Shown piece by piece: positions 17,972-26,966 of a stretch of DNA of 64,000 nucleotides (the stretch's first letter is position 1; each line of letters opens with the position of its first letter). The DNA comes from Mesorhizobium sp. AR02. GTDB lineage: Bacteria > Pseudomonadota > Alphaproteobacteria > Rhizobiales > Rhizobiaceae. The position numbers and the translations under genes were made by a program. Location: contig NZ_CP080531.1 of the NCBI RefSeq assembly GCF_024746835.1, positions 1,488,001-1,552,000 of the forward strand, given 5' to 3'. A model generated the notes under the pieces. That model searched no databases, was not told where the DNA came from, and saw nothing but the letters and a program-made list of their open reading frames with translations.

Positions 17972-20900
17972 TCAGGTGAAATGGAATGCGCTCTGATCTC
18001 TTTGCAAGCTCGCAAGCGTTGTATTCTTCAGCGTGATCGTGTCATTGGCATCAGCCGTGATGATGACATCGCTTCCCGATTGAGTTGAAGCTGCCAGAAG
18101 ATGGGCCCAATCCGCGAATACAGCATGATTTACGTCGATCTGGTCAAAACTACCACCACCGGAAGGAACGTTGCCCTGAGCGAAGAAATTGGAGACGGTT
18201 GAATGGCCAAAATTCGGCTCAAAGATAAACGTGTCAGCTTGGCCTTGTCCCCAAAACGAGCCTGAAGGATCCAATGTCACGTTCTCGTTCGCGTTTATAA
18301 CAATCGTATTGCCGGTACCACCGATCGTCACCGTGCTCCCGGTGGCCAAATTGATGGTCTCCGACGTTGCACTGAGCGCGGCGCTGGAACTGTTGAAATC
18401 GACGACGGTTCCAGTTCCACCGGTCACACTCGCAGAGGCGTTTCCGTTGACATTTATGGTGTTGCCTGTTCCGGAAACTGTTGCCGTCTCCTGACCTGAG
18501 GTCACGGTCAGAACGTTGTTGGTGCCATTGATGGTGGCGGTGTCATTCGAGTTCGACTCGGTCGTTGTCGTGCCGTTGCCGGTTACCGTTGTAGTAGACG
18601 TCGCCAGTGCACCGGACGAAGCAGGCGGGGTTGTCACGACGGATGATGTTGATTGCCCATCGGCACTGACATAGAGAGCAAGCGTCGAATTCAGTGTACC
18701 GTTGGTATTATAGGCAATCTCGGTTTCGGTGATGCTGCCATCGGCATGCGTAGTTGCCGAGGCGTTACCATTCAAGTTGGTGCCGGTCTCTGTTCCTGTT
18801 GTTGTTAAGCCGTCGGCACTGATCGTCGCCGTACCTTTGGCCACCACCACGCCACTTGCGTTCACATCCTGGATGGTGCCGATCTGCCAGCCATCGATCT
18901 GGGTTTGCCAGGTTTCGGTGTGTTCATAGGTTCCATTGCCATCGTAATCGGCTTGAATCGTCCTTGACAGCCCATCGGCGCTGACGGTTGTGATCATCTT
19001 CGAGGGCACGGTCGCGTTATTTGCCATAGCCGAATACCACACCACCTTGCCGGGAAGAGGGGCCACAGCCTTGGCAGCGGCGTCATTGGTCGTGGTCGTC
19101 ACGATCGAGCCATCAATGGCCGTGACTGCCGTCGATGTTTCATCGGCACTGGTGTCGCTGTTCAACTTGACAGTCGTGGTCTTGGTCCTGCCGTCGGCGC
19201 TCACCGTCTCCGTCGTGGTTTTCAACAGGACCGCTGTAATCGCCGCGCCCCAGCCGGTGCTGGTTTTCGTGCTCGTCTGGTAGTCCTTCACGGTTTCGCT
19301 GTAGGAGCCGTCGGGGTTGTACGCGCGGGTGTCCGAGCGTGTTCGGTCGACCGTTCCGTCCGCATTGAAATCCCAGCTCGTATTGGTGGTCAGACCGTCA
19401 AAGCCTGTAGTCGAGTTCATCGTGTCCGCCGCAGCGCCGCTCGCCAGCAGGTCGGTGATCACGCGCGACAAACTGCCGTCCACGAGATGTGTGTCCGTCT
19501 CGGTCTGGTCGACGACGCCATCGCCAGTGGCGTCGCGGCTGATGGTGGTGATGCGGCCATCAGCGCTCGTCTGGGTGATGATTTTATCTCTCAGGCTGCC
19601 ATCTCCATTGAGATCGCTGACAGTGCGGACGACGGAGCCATCGGCCAGCGCCGCCGTACTGTCGGTCTGGCCCTGGTTGAAGCTTCCCGATCCTGTCGTG
19701 TCTTGCTGGATCGAGACAGTGAGGCCATTGGCACTGGTCGTGCGCACCGTCTTTGACAACAGCGAGCCATCGCTCTTGCTGTTGGTCAGCGTCTCCGTCT
19801 TCGAGCCATTGGCATTGAGAACCGTCATATCGGTCTCGGTCTCGCTTGGCGTGGTAGCCGCGCCGAAGAACCATTGTTTGGTTACGATGAGGCCATTGCC
19901 GCTCGTGGTCGACAGATAGCGGTCGGTCTGCGTGCCGCCGGTCGTTTCGGTCAATGTTTCCGTTTTCGAGCCATCCGCATTGAGCGTCGTTTGATCGGTT
20001 CGCGTCTCTGAGTATGTCCCCGCTCCAGTTGGGTCGAACTGCTTTGTCGTCGTCAAACCATTGCCGCTTGTCGTTGTCGAGGAGCGAGCGGTCAAGGTCC
20101 CGGCGTAATTGAGCCAGCTAATCGTTTCGGTCGTCGAACCGTCGGAATTCAAAACTGTCGAGTCGCTCACGGTTTCTGGTGCGCATCCGGTCACACTTGT
20201 GTTGGCCGACACCCAGTCAAGTTCGGCATTCGCATAGTGCGAATGGGCTTCCGCTGAATCGATGAAGCCTTGGGCGACGGCCGCGCGCGATTCGCCGCCA
20301 TTGAGCGCGTTGACCCAATTGGTCAGGCCGGCAGAATCCGGCGCCCGGCCGAGGGCATTCTGGTAGAGCAGCGTGACAAACTGTGTGTTGCTGGGCGACC
20401 CGTATTTTTGCACGAATTCGGCGGAACTTATAAAGTTACCGATCAAAGTCACTTCCGACGTACCACTTTCCAAAGTGGAAAGCTGATTATGGAAGCCAGT
20501 TTGATCCGGATCGCGGCCGAGAATCGTGTGATAAAGTCTGTAAATCGTTCCCTGATTGACGTAGTCAGAGGAATTGCTTTCAAAGACAGTCGCTTTGGTA
20601 AGTCCGTTGGCGCTGACAGTGCTTGTGCGCTTGGTCGTATAATCCCCATCTGTTGCGACATCCATCGCAGCAATCGTGGTGGAGCCATCGGCATTGACCT
20701 GGCGGATCACCGTCTGATCGACCGTGCCGTCGCCGTTGATGTCACGGGTGGTGGTGACCGTCATCTGGTTGGCGCTGGTGGTCGTCGTTGTCTTGTCATG
20801 CAAGCTGCCATCGGCATTGAGATCCGACACGACCTCGGTGGTCGACCCATCGGCATTCAGCGTTTTCACGTCGCTGTTGGTGCGGTGGAACGTGCCGTCC

Positions 20901-23900
20901 ATCTGCGTCGTCACTGACAGACCGTTGGCGCTGGTGGTGATGACGGTCTTGTTTTTCAGCCCGCCGCTCGCATTGAAATTTGAGATGGTCTCGGCCCTCG
21001 AGCCATCGGCATTGAGCACCGTGACATCGGTCCTCGACTGATCGACCGCGCCATCGCCGTTGAGGTCGGTGACGATCGTCGTCGACAGGCCGTTGGCGCT
21101 CACCGTCTTGGTGGATTTCGAGGCCAGGACACCCGTCGCGTTGTAGGTCGAGGTGACCGCGGTCGCTGAGCCGTCGGCGTTGGCGGTGGCCGTGACCGAG
21201 ACATCGTTCACGCCATTGCCGTCGAGATCGGCGTTGATGGTGACCGTCTTCTTGTCGGCGCTGGTCGTCGTCACTTTCTTTGAAATCAGTGTGCCGTTGC
21301 CGCTGTAGTCGGAGATCGTTTCGACGCGCGAGCCATCCGCGCCGAGGGTTACTACATCCCAGGCAGCGTCCTCGGGCGTGCCGCTGCCGTCGAGATAATG
21401 TGTCACCGACCTCCACAAGCCATCGCCGCCAGCTGTGGTCACGGTCTTGCCGATCAACGCGGTGCCGGCGCCGTTATAGGCCGCAACCGTCTCGGTCTTC
21501 GAACCGTCGGCATTGAGGACCGTCACATCGTTGACGTCCTTGTCGAGAACACCATCGCCATTGGCATCGGTCTGGGTCGTCAACGACAGGCCGTTGCCGC
21601 TCGTGGTGACGATGCGCTTGTCGAGCAAGGTGTTGTTGTTGCTGAAATCGCCGATCGTCTCGGTCTTCGAGCCGTTAGCGTTCAGCACCGTCGCGTCCTG
21701 CAAGGTGTCATCGACTTTGCCGTCGATGTTGTGTGAGGTCGACAGCGACAGCCCGTTGGCGTTGGTCGTCGTCACCGTCTGGTCGGTCTGCGCGCCGCTG
21801 GCGCTGGTGTCCGTCACCGTCTGCGTCGTCGAGCCGTCGGCATTGAGCACGCTGACCTCGGTCCGATCGACATGGCCGTCGCCATTGCCGTCGATGGTCA
21901 CCGTCGTCGTCTTGCGGTCGGCGCTGTCCGTCGTCACCGTCCGGGAAAGCAGCGCGCCGGTGTTGCTCACCGTCGACAATGTCTCGGTGCGGCTGCCATC
22001 ACCGTTGAGCACGATCGCGTCCGTCACCGTGCGGTCAATGGCCCCGTCGCCGTTGAGATCCTGCTGCTTGGTCTGCGTCAGGCCGTTGGCAGTCGTGGTC
22101 GTGATGCTCTTGTCGACCAGCGTGCCGTTGGCGCTGGCATCCGTCACCGTCTCGGTCTTTGAGCCATCCGCATTGGTGGTGATGACATCGGTCTCGGTAA
22201 GATCATAGGTGCCGTCGCCATTGAGGTCGGTCTTTGTCGTCGTCGACAGGCCGTTGGCGGAGGTCGTTGTCAGCGTGCGGCTGATCAGCGTGCCATTGCT
22301 GCTGAAATTGGACAGCGTCGTGGTGGTCGAACCATCGGCATTGATCAGGATGGCCTTGCTCTGATCCGTCGCGCCATCGCCATTGGCATCGATGGTGGTG
22401 GTGATAGTCTTCTTGTCTCCGCTGGTGACCGTGACGGTCTTGCTCAGCAACGTATTGTTGGCGCTGTAGTCCGAAGCGGTCTCGGTGCGCGTGCCATCCG
22501 TGCCAACAGTGACCACGTCCCAAGCCGTGTCTTCGGGCGTGCTGCTGCCGTCGAGATAATGCGCCACCGACTTCCAAAGGCCATCGCCGCTGATGGTGCT
22601 GACGGTGGAATCCCGTGATGAGCCGTCGGCGTTCTTGTCCAAGACCGTCGTCGTCACCGAATTGTCGGAATTGATGACGATGGAGGATGTGGTCACCTCA
22701 TCGAAGCTGCCCGAACCGGTATGGTCGGTCTGCACTGTCTTGCTGCGCGCATCGGCACTGGTCGTCGTTACCGTCTTGTCCAGCAATGTGCCGTTGTTGC
22801 CGGTGTCCGTCACGGTTTCGGTGCGCGAACCATCGGCATTGACAACTGTGCTGTTCGTGGTGATGTGATCGAAGGTGCCGTAGCCTCCATGGTCGATACT
22901 GGTCGTTTTGGTCAACCCGTTGGCGCTCGTGGTTACGGCAATCTGGTTGATGGTGGCGCCATTGGCTGCGAGATTCTTCGTGGTAGTCGAGGTTGAACTG
23001 TCGACATTGGTGACAAAAATCTCGGACTGATCCCAGATACCGTCGCCATTCTGATCGACCAGGGTTGTTACGGTCTTGGTATCGGCGCTTCTGGTGACCG
23101 CAGTAGCATCCTTTTTGGAGCCATCAGCATTGAAGTCTGTGATCGTCTCTGTTGACGAGCCGTCGGCGTTGGTCACCGTGTTGTCGGTCTGTGTTCGGTC
23201 GAACACACCATTGCCGGTATCGTCATATTTGGCGGTCTTGTTGAGGCCGTTGGCGCTCACCGTCACCACATTCTCGAAAGCCTTGGACCCGTCGGCATTG
23301 TAGCCGAGGATATCCGTGGTCACTGAGCTGTCGGCATTGGTCACCTGGGTCTGATGGATCAGATAGCCATTGCTATCACTCGCCAACACCGCGTCGCCGA
23401 CCTGTCCGGTCGTGCCATCTGATTTGGTGTAGGTTGTCGTGCCCGTAATGGCTGAGCCGTCATTGAAGGTCTGCCCACTGCCCGTCGGCGTCAGATCGAT
23501 CGACGTGATGCCAAGCGAGGCCAATGATACCATCTGGCCGTTGACCATCACTTTGAACAGGTTCCAGTCGGCATCGCCGGCGTCGAGTTTTCCATCATGG
23601 TTGGTATCAAAGACGTCTTTGAGCGCTGTCAGATCGCCCTTTGCCGACGGATCCCATGCTGTGAAGGCAAATTGGTTCTGCTGATGGATCTGGCCATCGC
23701 CATATAGATCCAGAACCAGGACGCCATTGCCAGCACCCGCCCAGGCTGTGCGGTGTTGATAACCGTCACCCTTCAGATCGAGGAACTGCGAGGACAAGGA
23801 CAGCGAATTGACCGAAAGCCCTTTGCCGGACAAGTCGAGCAAGATCGGCGCGACCGCGTCACCACCGCCGTCGCTGCCTGCACCGTTGTTCTGATCTCCG

Positions 23901-24835
23901 GTGTCGTTGCCTGTGGTATTGTCGTTGGTCCCGCCATCTTGTGTTGCGCTGCCGTCTCCAGCGTTGTTGTTGCTGCTATCACCAGGGGAAGTGTCGGCGG
24001 GCGCGCCGTCAGGGTTGGCGGTGTTATCAGGGGAGTAATTTGACCAGCCGGGTCCATGGTCTTGGCCCGCGTCAGGGCCGGTATTCGCGTTGTTGTCAGG
24101 GCTGCCGGTGCTGCCAGGTGAATAACTTTGCCAACCAAACCCATGATCTTGGCCGGCATCGGGGCCGGTAGCCGCGTTGTTGTCAGGGCTGCCGGTGCTG
24201 CCAGGTGAATAACTTTGCCAACCAAACCCATGATCTTGACCGGCATCAGGACCGGTTGGCGCATTCGCGTCGCCGCCTGTATTTCTGTCATCGAACGGGT
24301 CAGGGTGAACTGGAGCATAGTTGCTCGACCACGGGCTTTGCGAAGTGGGCGGATTATTACCCTCCCACGGATCAGGACTAATCGGAACATCATCAGGCAT
24401 CAAAATGTCTAATTTATTAGCATTCATGGGTATACCGAATGTCGGGTCATCCGGCCCAACGGTAGAAGGCTCTCTATATGTATGCGTGGTCTCATTAGGA
24501 TCGGGATAAGGATCGGGAGTGTATTCGACAACGTCATAGGTTTTCAGACTAACTTTGAAGGGGCCGATGGTCTCCTTTGTTTCAGTTCCGCTCTCGACAG
24601 TTACTTTATCTTGTTCAACGTCTACGTCAACTCCTGCGTCCTCTAGAGGCTTAGATGGTACAGTTATACTTATAGAAAGTGGTCTTCCCGGCACACCGGA
24701 CACATTTATCCCGTAGCCATTTACTCCGATGCTAGCCTCTACCGTATGATCTGCATAAGCCTTCTCGTCTGCAGTAACCGAGAATCCACCTGTGGTAATA
24801 CTCGCTGACGATCCGACGCCACTTTTAGGATCCAT
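17972..24835 (-). CDS. Giant Ca-loop repeat protein, type I secretion substrate
   Basis: 2287 residues, start ATG 24835 after a strong GGAGG site (the frame opens at GTG 24847). Order: a beta-rich N-terminal domain of about 110 residues; a Pro/Asp/Asn-rich linker with a 29-residue tandem repeat (DNA period 87, 24091-24264); a region with DLSGKGLSV and the EF-hand-like loop DTNHDGKLDAGD; about 25 copies of a unit of up to 56 residues, each with LNADGS, TTTSANGL and a DLNGDGxxD loop; a DUF4214 domain (about residues 1422-1533) inserted among the repeats; a beta-roll-like stretch; and a C-terminal signal with ITLKNTTLASL. No N-terminal signal peptide. The NGDG loops suggest calcium-driven folding outside the cell. 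Likely a surface adhesin or matrix protein exported by the linked ABC/HlyD pair. Confidence 0.9.
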   Translation of the reverse strand: MDPKSGVGSSASITTGGFSVTADEKAYADHTVEASIGVNGYGINVSGVPGRPLSISITVPSKPLEDAGVDVDVEQDKVTVESGTETKETIGPFKVSLKTYDVVEYTPDPYPDPNETTHTYREPSTVGPDDPTFGIPMNANKLDILMPDDVPISPDPWEGNNPPTSQSPWSSNYAPVHPDPFDDRNTGGDANAPTGPDAGQDHGFGWQSYSPGSTGSPDNNAATGPDAGQDHGFGWQSYSPGSTGSPDNNANTGPDAGQDHGPGWSNYSPDNTANPDGAPADTSPGDSSNNNAGDGSATQDGGTNDNTTGNDTGDQNNGAGSDGGGDAVAPILLDLSGKGLSVNSLSLSSQFLDLKGDGYQHRTAWAGAGNGVLVLDLYGDGQIHQQNQFAFTAWDPSAKGDLTALKDVFDTNHDGKLDAGDADWNLFKVMVNGQMVSLASLGITSIDLTPTGSGQTFNDGSAITGTTTYTKSDGTTGQVGDAVLASDSNGYLIHQTQVTNADSSVTTDILGYNADGSKAFENVVTVSANGLNKTAKYDDTGNGVFDRTQTDNTVTNADGSSTETITDFNADGSKKDATAVTRSADTKTVTTLVDQNGDGIWDQSEIFVTNVDSSTSTTTKNLAANGATINQIAVTTSANGLTKTTSIDHGGYGTFDHITTNSTVVNADGSRTETVTDTGNNGTLLDKTVTTTSADARSKTVQTDHTGSGSFDEVTTSSIVINSDNSVTTTVLDKNADGSSRDSTVSTISGDGLWKSVAHYLDGSSTPEDTAWDVVTVGTDGTRTETASDYSANNTLLSKTVTVTSGDKKTITTTIDANGDGATDQSKAILINADGSTTTTLSNFSSNGTLISRTLTTTSANGLSTTTKTDLNGDGTYDLTETDVITTNADGSKTETVTDASANGTLVDKSITTTTANGLTQTKQQDLNGDGAIDRTVTDAIVLNGDGSRTETLSTVSNTGALLSRTVTTDSADRKTTTVTIDGNGDGHVDRTEVSVLNADGSTTQTVTDTSASGAQTDQTVTTTNANGLSLSTSHNIDGKVDDTLQDATVLNANGSKTETIGDFSNNNTLLDKRIVTTSGNGLSLTTQTDANGDGVLDKDVNDVTVLNADGSKTETVAAYNGAGTALIGKTVTTAGGDGLWRSVTHYLDGSGTPEDAAWDVVTLGADGSRVETISDYSGNGTLISKKVTTTSADKKTVTINADLDGNGVNDVSVTATANADGSATAVTSTYNATGVLASKSTKTVSANGLSTTIVTDLNGDGAVDQSRTDVTVLNADGSRAETISNFNASGGLKNKTVITTSANGLSVTTQMDGTFHRTNSDVKTLNADGSTTEVVSDLNADGSLHDKTTTTTSANQMTVTTTRDINGDGTVDQTVIRQVNADGSTTIAAMDVATDGDYTTKRTSTVSANGLTKATVFESNSSDYVNQGTIYRLYHTILGRDPDQTGFHNQLSTLESGTSEVTLIGNFISSAEFVQKYGSPSNTQFVTLLYQNALGRAPDSAGLTNWVNALNGGESRAAVAQGFIDSAEAHSHYANAELDWVSANTSVTGCAPETVSDSTVLNSDGSTTETISWLNYAGTLTARSSTTTSGNGLTTTKQFDPTGAGTYSETRTDQTTLNADGSKTETLTETTGGTQTDRYLSTTSGNGLIVTKQWFFGAATTPSETETDMTVLNANGSKTETLTNSKSDGSLLSKTVRTTSANGLTVSIQQDTTGSGSFNQGQTDSTAALADGSVVRTVSDLNGDGSLRDKIITQTSADGRITTISRDATGDGVVDQTETDTHLVDGSLSRVITDLLASGAAADTMNSTTGFDGLTTNTSWDFNADGTVDRTRSDTRAYNPDGSYSETVKDYQTSTKTSTGWGAAITAVLLKTTTETVSADGRTKTTTVKLNSDTSADETSTAVTAIDGSIVTTTTNDAAAKAVAPLPGKVVWYSAMANNATVPSKMITTVSADGLSRTIQADYDGNGTYEHTETWQTQIDGWQIGTIQDVNASGVVVAKGTATISADGLTTTGTETGTNLNGNASATTHADGSITETEIAYNTNGTLNSTLALYVSADGQSTSSVVTTPPASSGALATSTTTVTGNGTTTTESNSNDTATINGTNNVLTVTSGQETATVSGTGNTINVNGNASASVTGGTGTVVDFNSSSAALSATSETINLATGSTVTIGGTGNTIVINANENVTLDPSGSFWGQGQADTFIFEPNFGHSTVSNFFAQGNVPSGGGSFDQIDVNHAVFADWAHLLAASTQSGSDVIITADANDTITLKNTTLASLQRDQSAFHFT
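24091..24264 (-). repeat. Tandem 87-bp repeat in linker of giant gene
   Basis: Two nearly identical 87-base copies (24091-24177 and 24178-24264) encode GPDAGQDHGFGWQSYSPG-type units; a third, more diverged copy lies immediately before 24091. DNA-level identity points to recent slippage or unequal crossover in the Pro-rich linker. Confidence 0.9.
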
Positions 24836-24896
24836 AGCTTCCTCCACTTTCTGCGGGGCTCTGAAAACAGAAAAAAAATTGTTGAATAAGACTTCA

Positions 24897-26195
24897 TCAC
24901 AAAAGACGCTTGAGGGCCTCTTTTGCTTTCATATTGCCGGATGTCGCGGCTTGCTTGTAGTACATAATAGCTGTTGATCGATCTCTTGTTACACCAATAC
25001 CAAACTCAAATATGGTACCAAGCGCGCTTTGGGCGTCTGCGTCGCCATTTTTGGCACTTTCTTCAAACAATGTTATTGATTTTTCAGTATTCTTTTCAAC
25101 ACCCATGCCATTCATATATATCATAGCCAGATCATATTGCGCCCTAGGATTATTTTGATCTGACGATTTTTCAAGCCAGTGACGAGCAAGGGCATAATCT
25201 TGCCCAACGCCTTTGCCGGTTAAATACGCCACTCCGAGATTATACTCACCCTGAGCATCCCCGCTTTGAGCCGCGCTCGAAAACAATTCCGCAGCGCGTC
25301 GATAATCTTGCGGCACTCCTTTGCCGGCTGCGTAGAGGGCACCAAGGTTGGCACTGGCCGCGGAAAATCCCTGCGCCGCGGCCTTTGCGTACCAAATGGC
25401 GGCCTGTGCGGCATCGGGTGCGACGCCTTTACCGCTGTCATAAAGTCCGCCTAGATTGTTTTCCCCGATAGGGCTGCCTACCGCGGCAGCAGCCCGATAC
25501 CAGCGCATGGCAGCGGCGAAGTCCTGTGGGACACCCCGGGCATATTCATACAAATAGGCAATTGCCGCCAGCGCCGTGGGATCGTTCTGGGCTGCCGCTT
25601 TCTGATACCACATCATCGCTTGCGCATAATCTCGCCCAACGCCTTCGCCGCTTTCATAGGCTGCGCCGAGCTGAAATTGGGCAGGGGCAAACCCTTGGTC
25701 CGCCGCCTGGCGGAGGAGTTCGGCGGCCCGGACCGGGTCCTTTGGTGCTCCTTGGCCGATCTGATACATTTTGGCCAGGCTCAATTCCGATTGAGCAAAT
25801 CCCTTGGCCGCCGCCTTGGTATACCAGACAAAGGCGAGAGCGCTGTTTTGAGCCACGCCGATGCCGCCCTTATCATAGAGGTATCCCAGATTGTGCTCTG
25901 CTTGCGCGTCGCCCTTGTCGGCGGCCTGCTCAAAGTACTCCTTTGCGCGCTGGGCGTCGGGCTTCACGCCGCAACCCAATACGTACAGAAAACCGAGATT
26001 GTTTAGCGCCGCCGCATTACCTAGGGCAGCGTCATTTTCCCATTCCTGCCGCTCTGAATCGCCGAGCGTTCCACATGTCAGTTGCTCGGTTATAATAAGC
26101 TCGCCTGCAAGAGAGCATGACGAAGGGGTGAAAATTGATATTCCGACGCAAGCCGCAGTCAGGATTATTATCTTGTACTTTTCTGGATTAATCAT
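24897..26195 (-). CDS. Sel1-repeat (SLR) secreted protein
   Basis: 432 residues with an N-terminal hydrophobic segment (IIILTAACVGISIFT) and Cys near the cleavage region. After residue 55 there are about ten Sel1-like repeats of 36 residues (A-x-NNLGxLY-x-GxGVxxDxxxAxxW pattern). Sel1 solenoids scaffold protein complexes, often at the envelope. It ends 62 bases before the giant gene start, in the same direction, and is probably the first gene of the secretion operon. A tandem regulator site lies about 120 bases upstream of its start. A regulatory or assembly role for the secreted protein is inference. Confidence 0.9.
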   Translation of the reverse strand: MINPEKYKIIILTAACVGISIFTPSSCSLAGELIITEQLTCGTLGDSERQEWENDAALGNAAALNNLGFLYVLGCGVKPDAQRAKEYFEQAADKGDAQAEHNLGYLYDKGGIGVAQNSALAFVWYTKAAAKGFAQSELSLAKMYQIGQGAPKDPVRAAELLRQAADQGFAPAQFQLGAAYESGEGVGRDYAQAMMWYQKAAAQNDPTALAAIAYLYEYARGVPQDFAAAMRWYRAAAAVGSPIGENNLGGLYDSGKGVAPDAAQAAIWYAKAAAQGFSAASANLGALYAAGKGVPQDYRRAAELFSSAAQSGDAQGEYNLGVAYLTGKGVGQDYALARHWLEKSSDQNNPRAQYDLAMIYMNGMGVEKNTEKSITLFEESAKNGDADAQSALGTIFEFGIGVTRDRSTAIMYYKQAATSGNMKAKEALKRLL

Positions 26196-26311
26196 TGTTA
26201 CGATCCGCGCGAACTCCGAAAACAGTCAACATCATTTCCGCCATTGGCGCGGCATTGATTTGCCTTGCGTCTAGTTTCTTCGTCAGCCGTTCCGCGATCA
26301 CCCTATGCCGC

Positions 26312-26333
26312 CAACCTGACGACAACCTGACGA
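26312..26333. promoter_or_regulatory. Tandem 11-bp repeat, OmpR/PhoB-type operator, site 1
   Basis: CAACCTGACGA occurs twice head to tail with no gap (26312-26322 and 26323-26333). An 11-base direct repeat is the usual spacing for a dimer of an OmpR-family response regulator. It lies about 120 bases upstream of the Sel1/giant operon, and such a regulator is encoded at 28330. Confidence 0.65.
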
Positions 26334-26859
26334 ATTCACGGTTGCAACGATTTTATCACTGATGCTCCGGTGAACAAAAAAGCTTCGATGACGGCGCTTG
26401 TTTTGGTCATGATTTGACTTGCCGTCGCCTGATATCCGGCTTACGCTGCAACTCCACTGCTATGGCAACACGCCCAACTCGCTAGCTTCCTAGGGCATGA
26501 CACCGGTCTGCGACCTTAGATCGCCGTCTCGTGACAGGCCGACAGGTGGCCGGCGCCAGATGCGCCGCATACCCAAAAAGGCGCAGGATTGAGAGTTATC
26601 ATGATGATCGCTACGACGAGGTTCACGCTAAGCCCCTTACTTTAAACATTTGCGACATTTCATTTGAAGTCTGACGTTCATGCTTCAGGTCATGTTCTCC
26701 CGGAGTGCAGCTCGCCTTTAATACCGGAGACGACACGCCACACCGCCTACCCTGACTTCCATCTTGCAATTGAATGGGCTCGCCCTTGTAGAGCGTGCCC
26801 TCGCCGGGGAGCGACTTTGTTGGGTGTGCATCCTAGCGTTTTACTTCTACAAGACGAAT

Positions 26860-26877
26860 CTGACGACAACCTGACGA
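26860..26877. promoter_or_regulatory. Tandem CTGACGA repeat, site 2
   Basis: CTGACGA at 26860-26866 and again at 26871-26877, again 11 bases apart, sharing TGACGACAACCTGACGAA with site 1. It lies just downstream of the kinase stop and about 660 bases from the Sel1 start. Confidence 0.55.
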
Positions 26878-26966
26878 ACGCTGACCAATACGCACTTATT
26901 TCTGTTGGACAACCTGCGGATGACCTATTTAATTGTTACTGATTTTGTCGTCCGGCTATCACATCT

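Larger units (their letters stand above)
26196..26966. other. Long regulatory intergenic region
   Basis: 770 bases without a supported gene between the Sel1 operon and the sensor kinase. It carries two matching tandem direct-repeat sites (see the separate entries) and otherwise no clear hairpin or frame with a ribosome site. Confidence 0.6.

Noticed and set aside
19317..22208. Long plus-strand frames inside the giant gene
   Set aside because: They are antisense to the repeat array and arise from its regular codon pattern; they have no ribosome sites and low-complexity products.
24091..24264. Tandem direct repeats considered as a CRISPR array
   Set aside because: Period 87 with no spacers, in frame inside a coding region; it is a protein linker repeat.
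26664..26942. 92-codon plus-strand frame in the regulatory region
   Set aside because: No ribosome site, odd composition, and it contains the tandem operator site 2.
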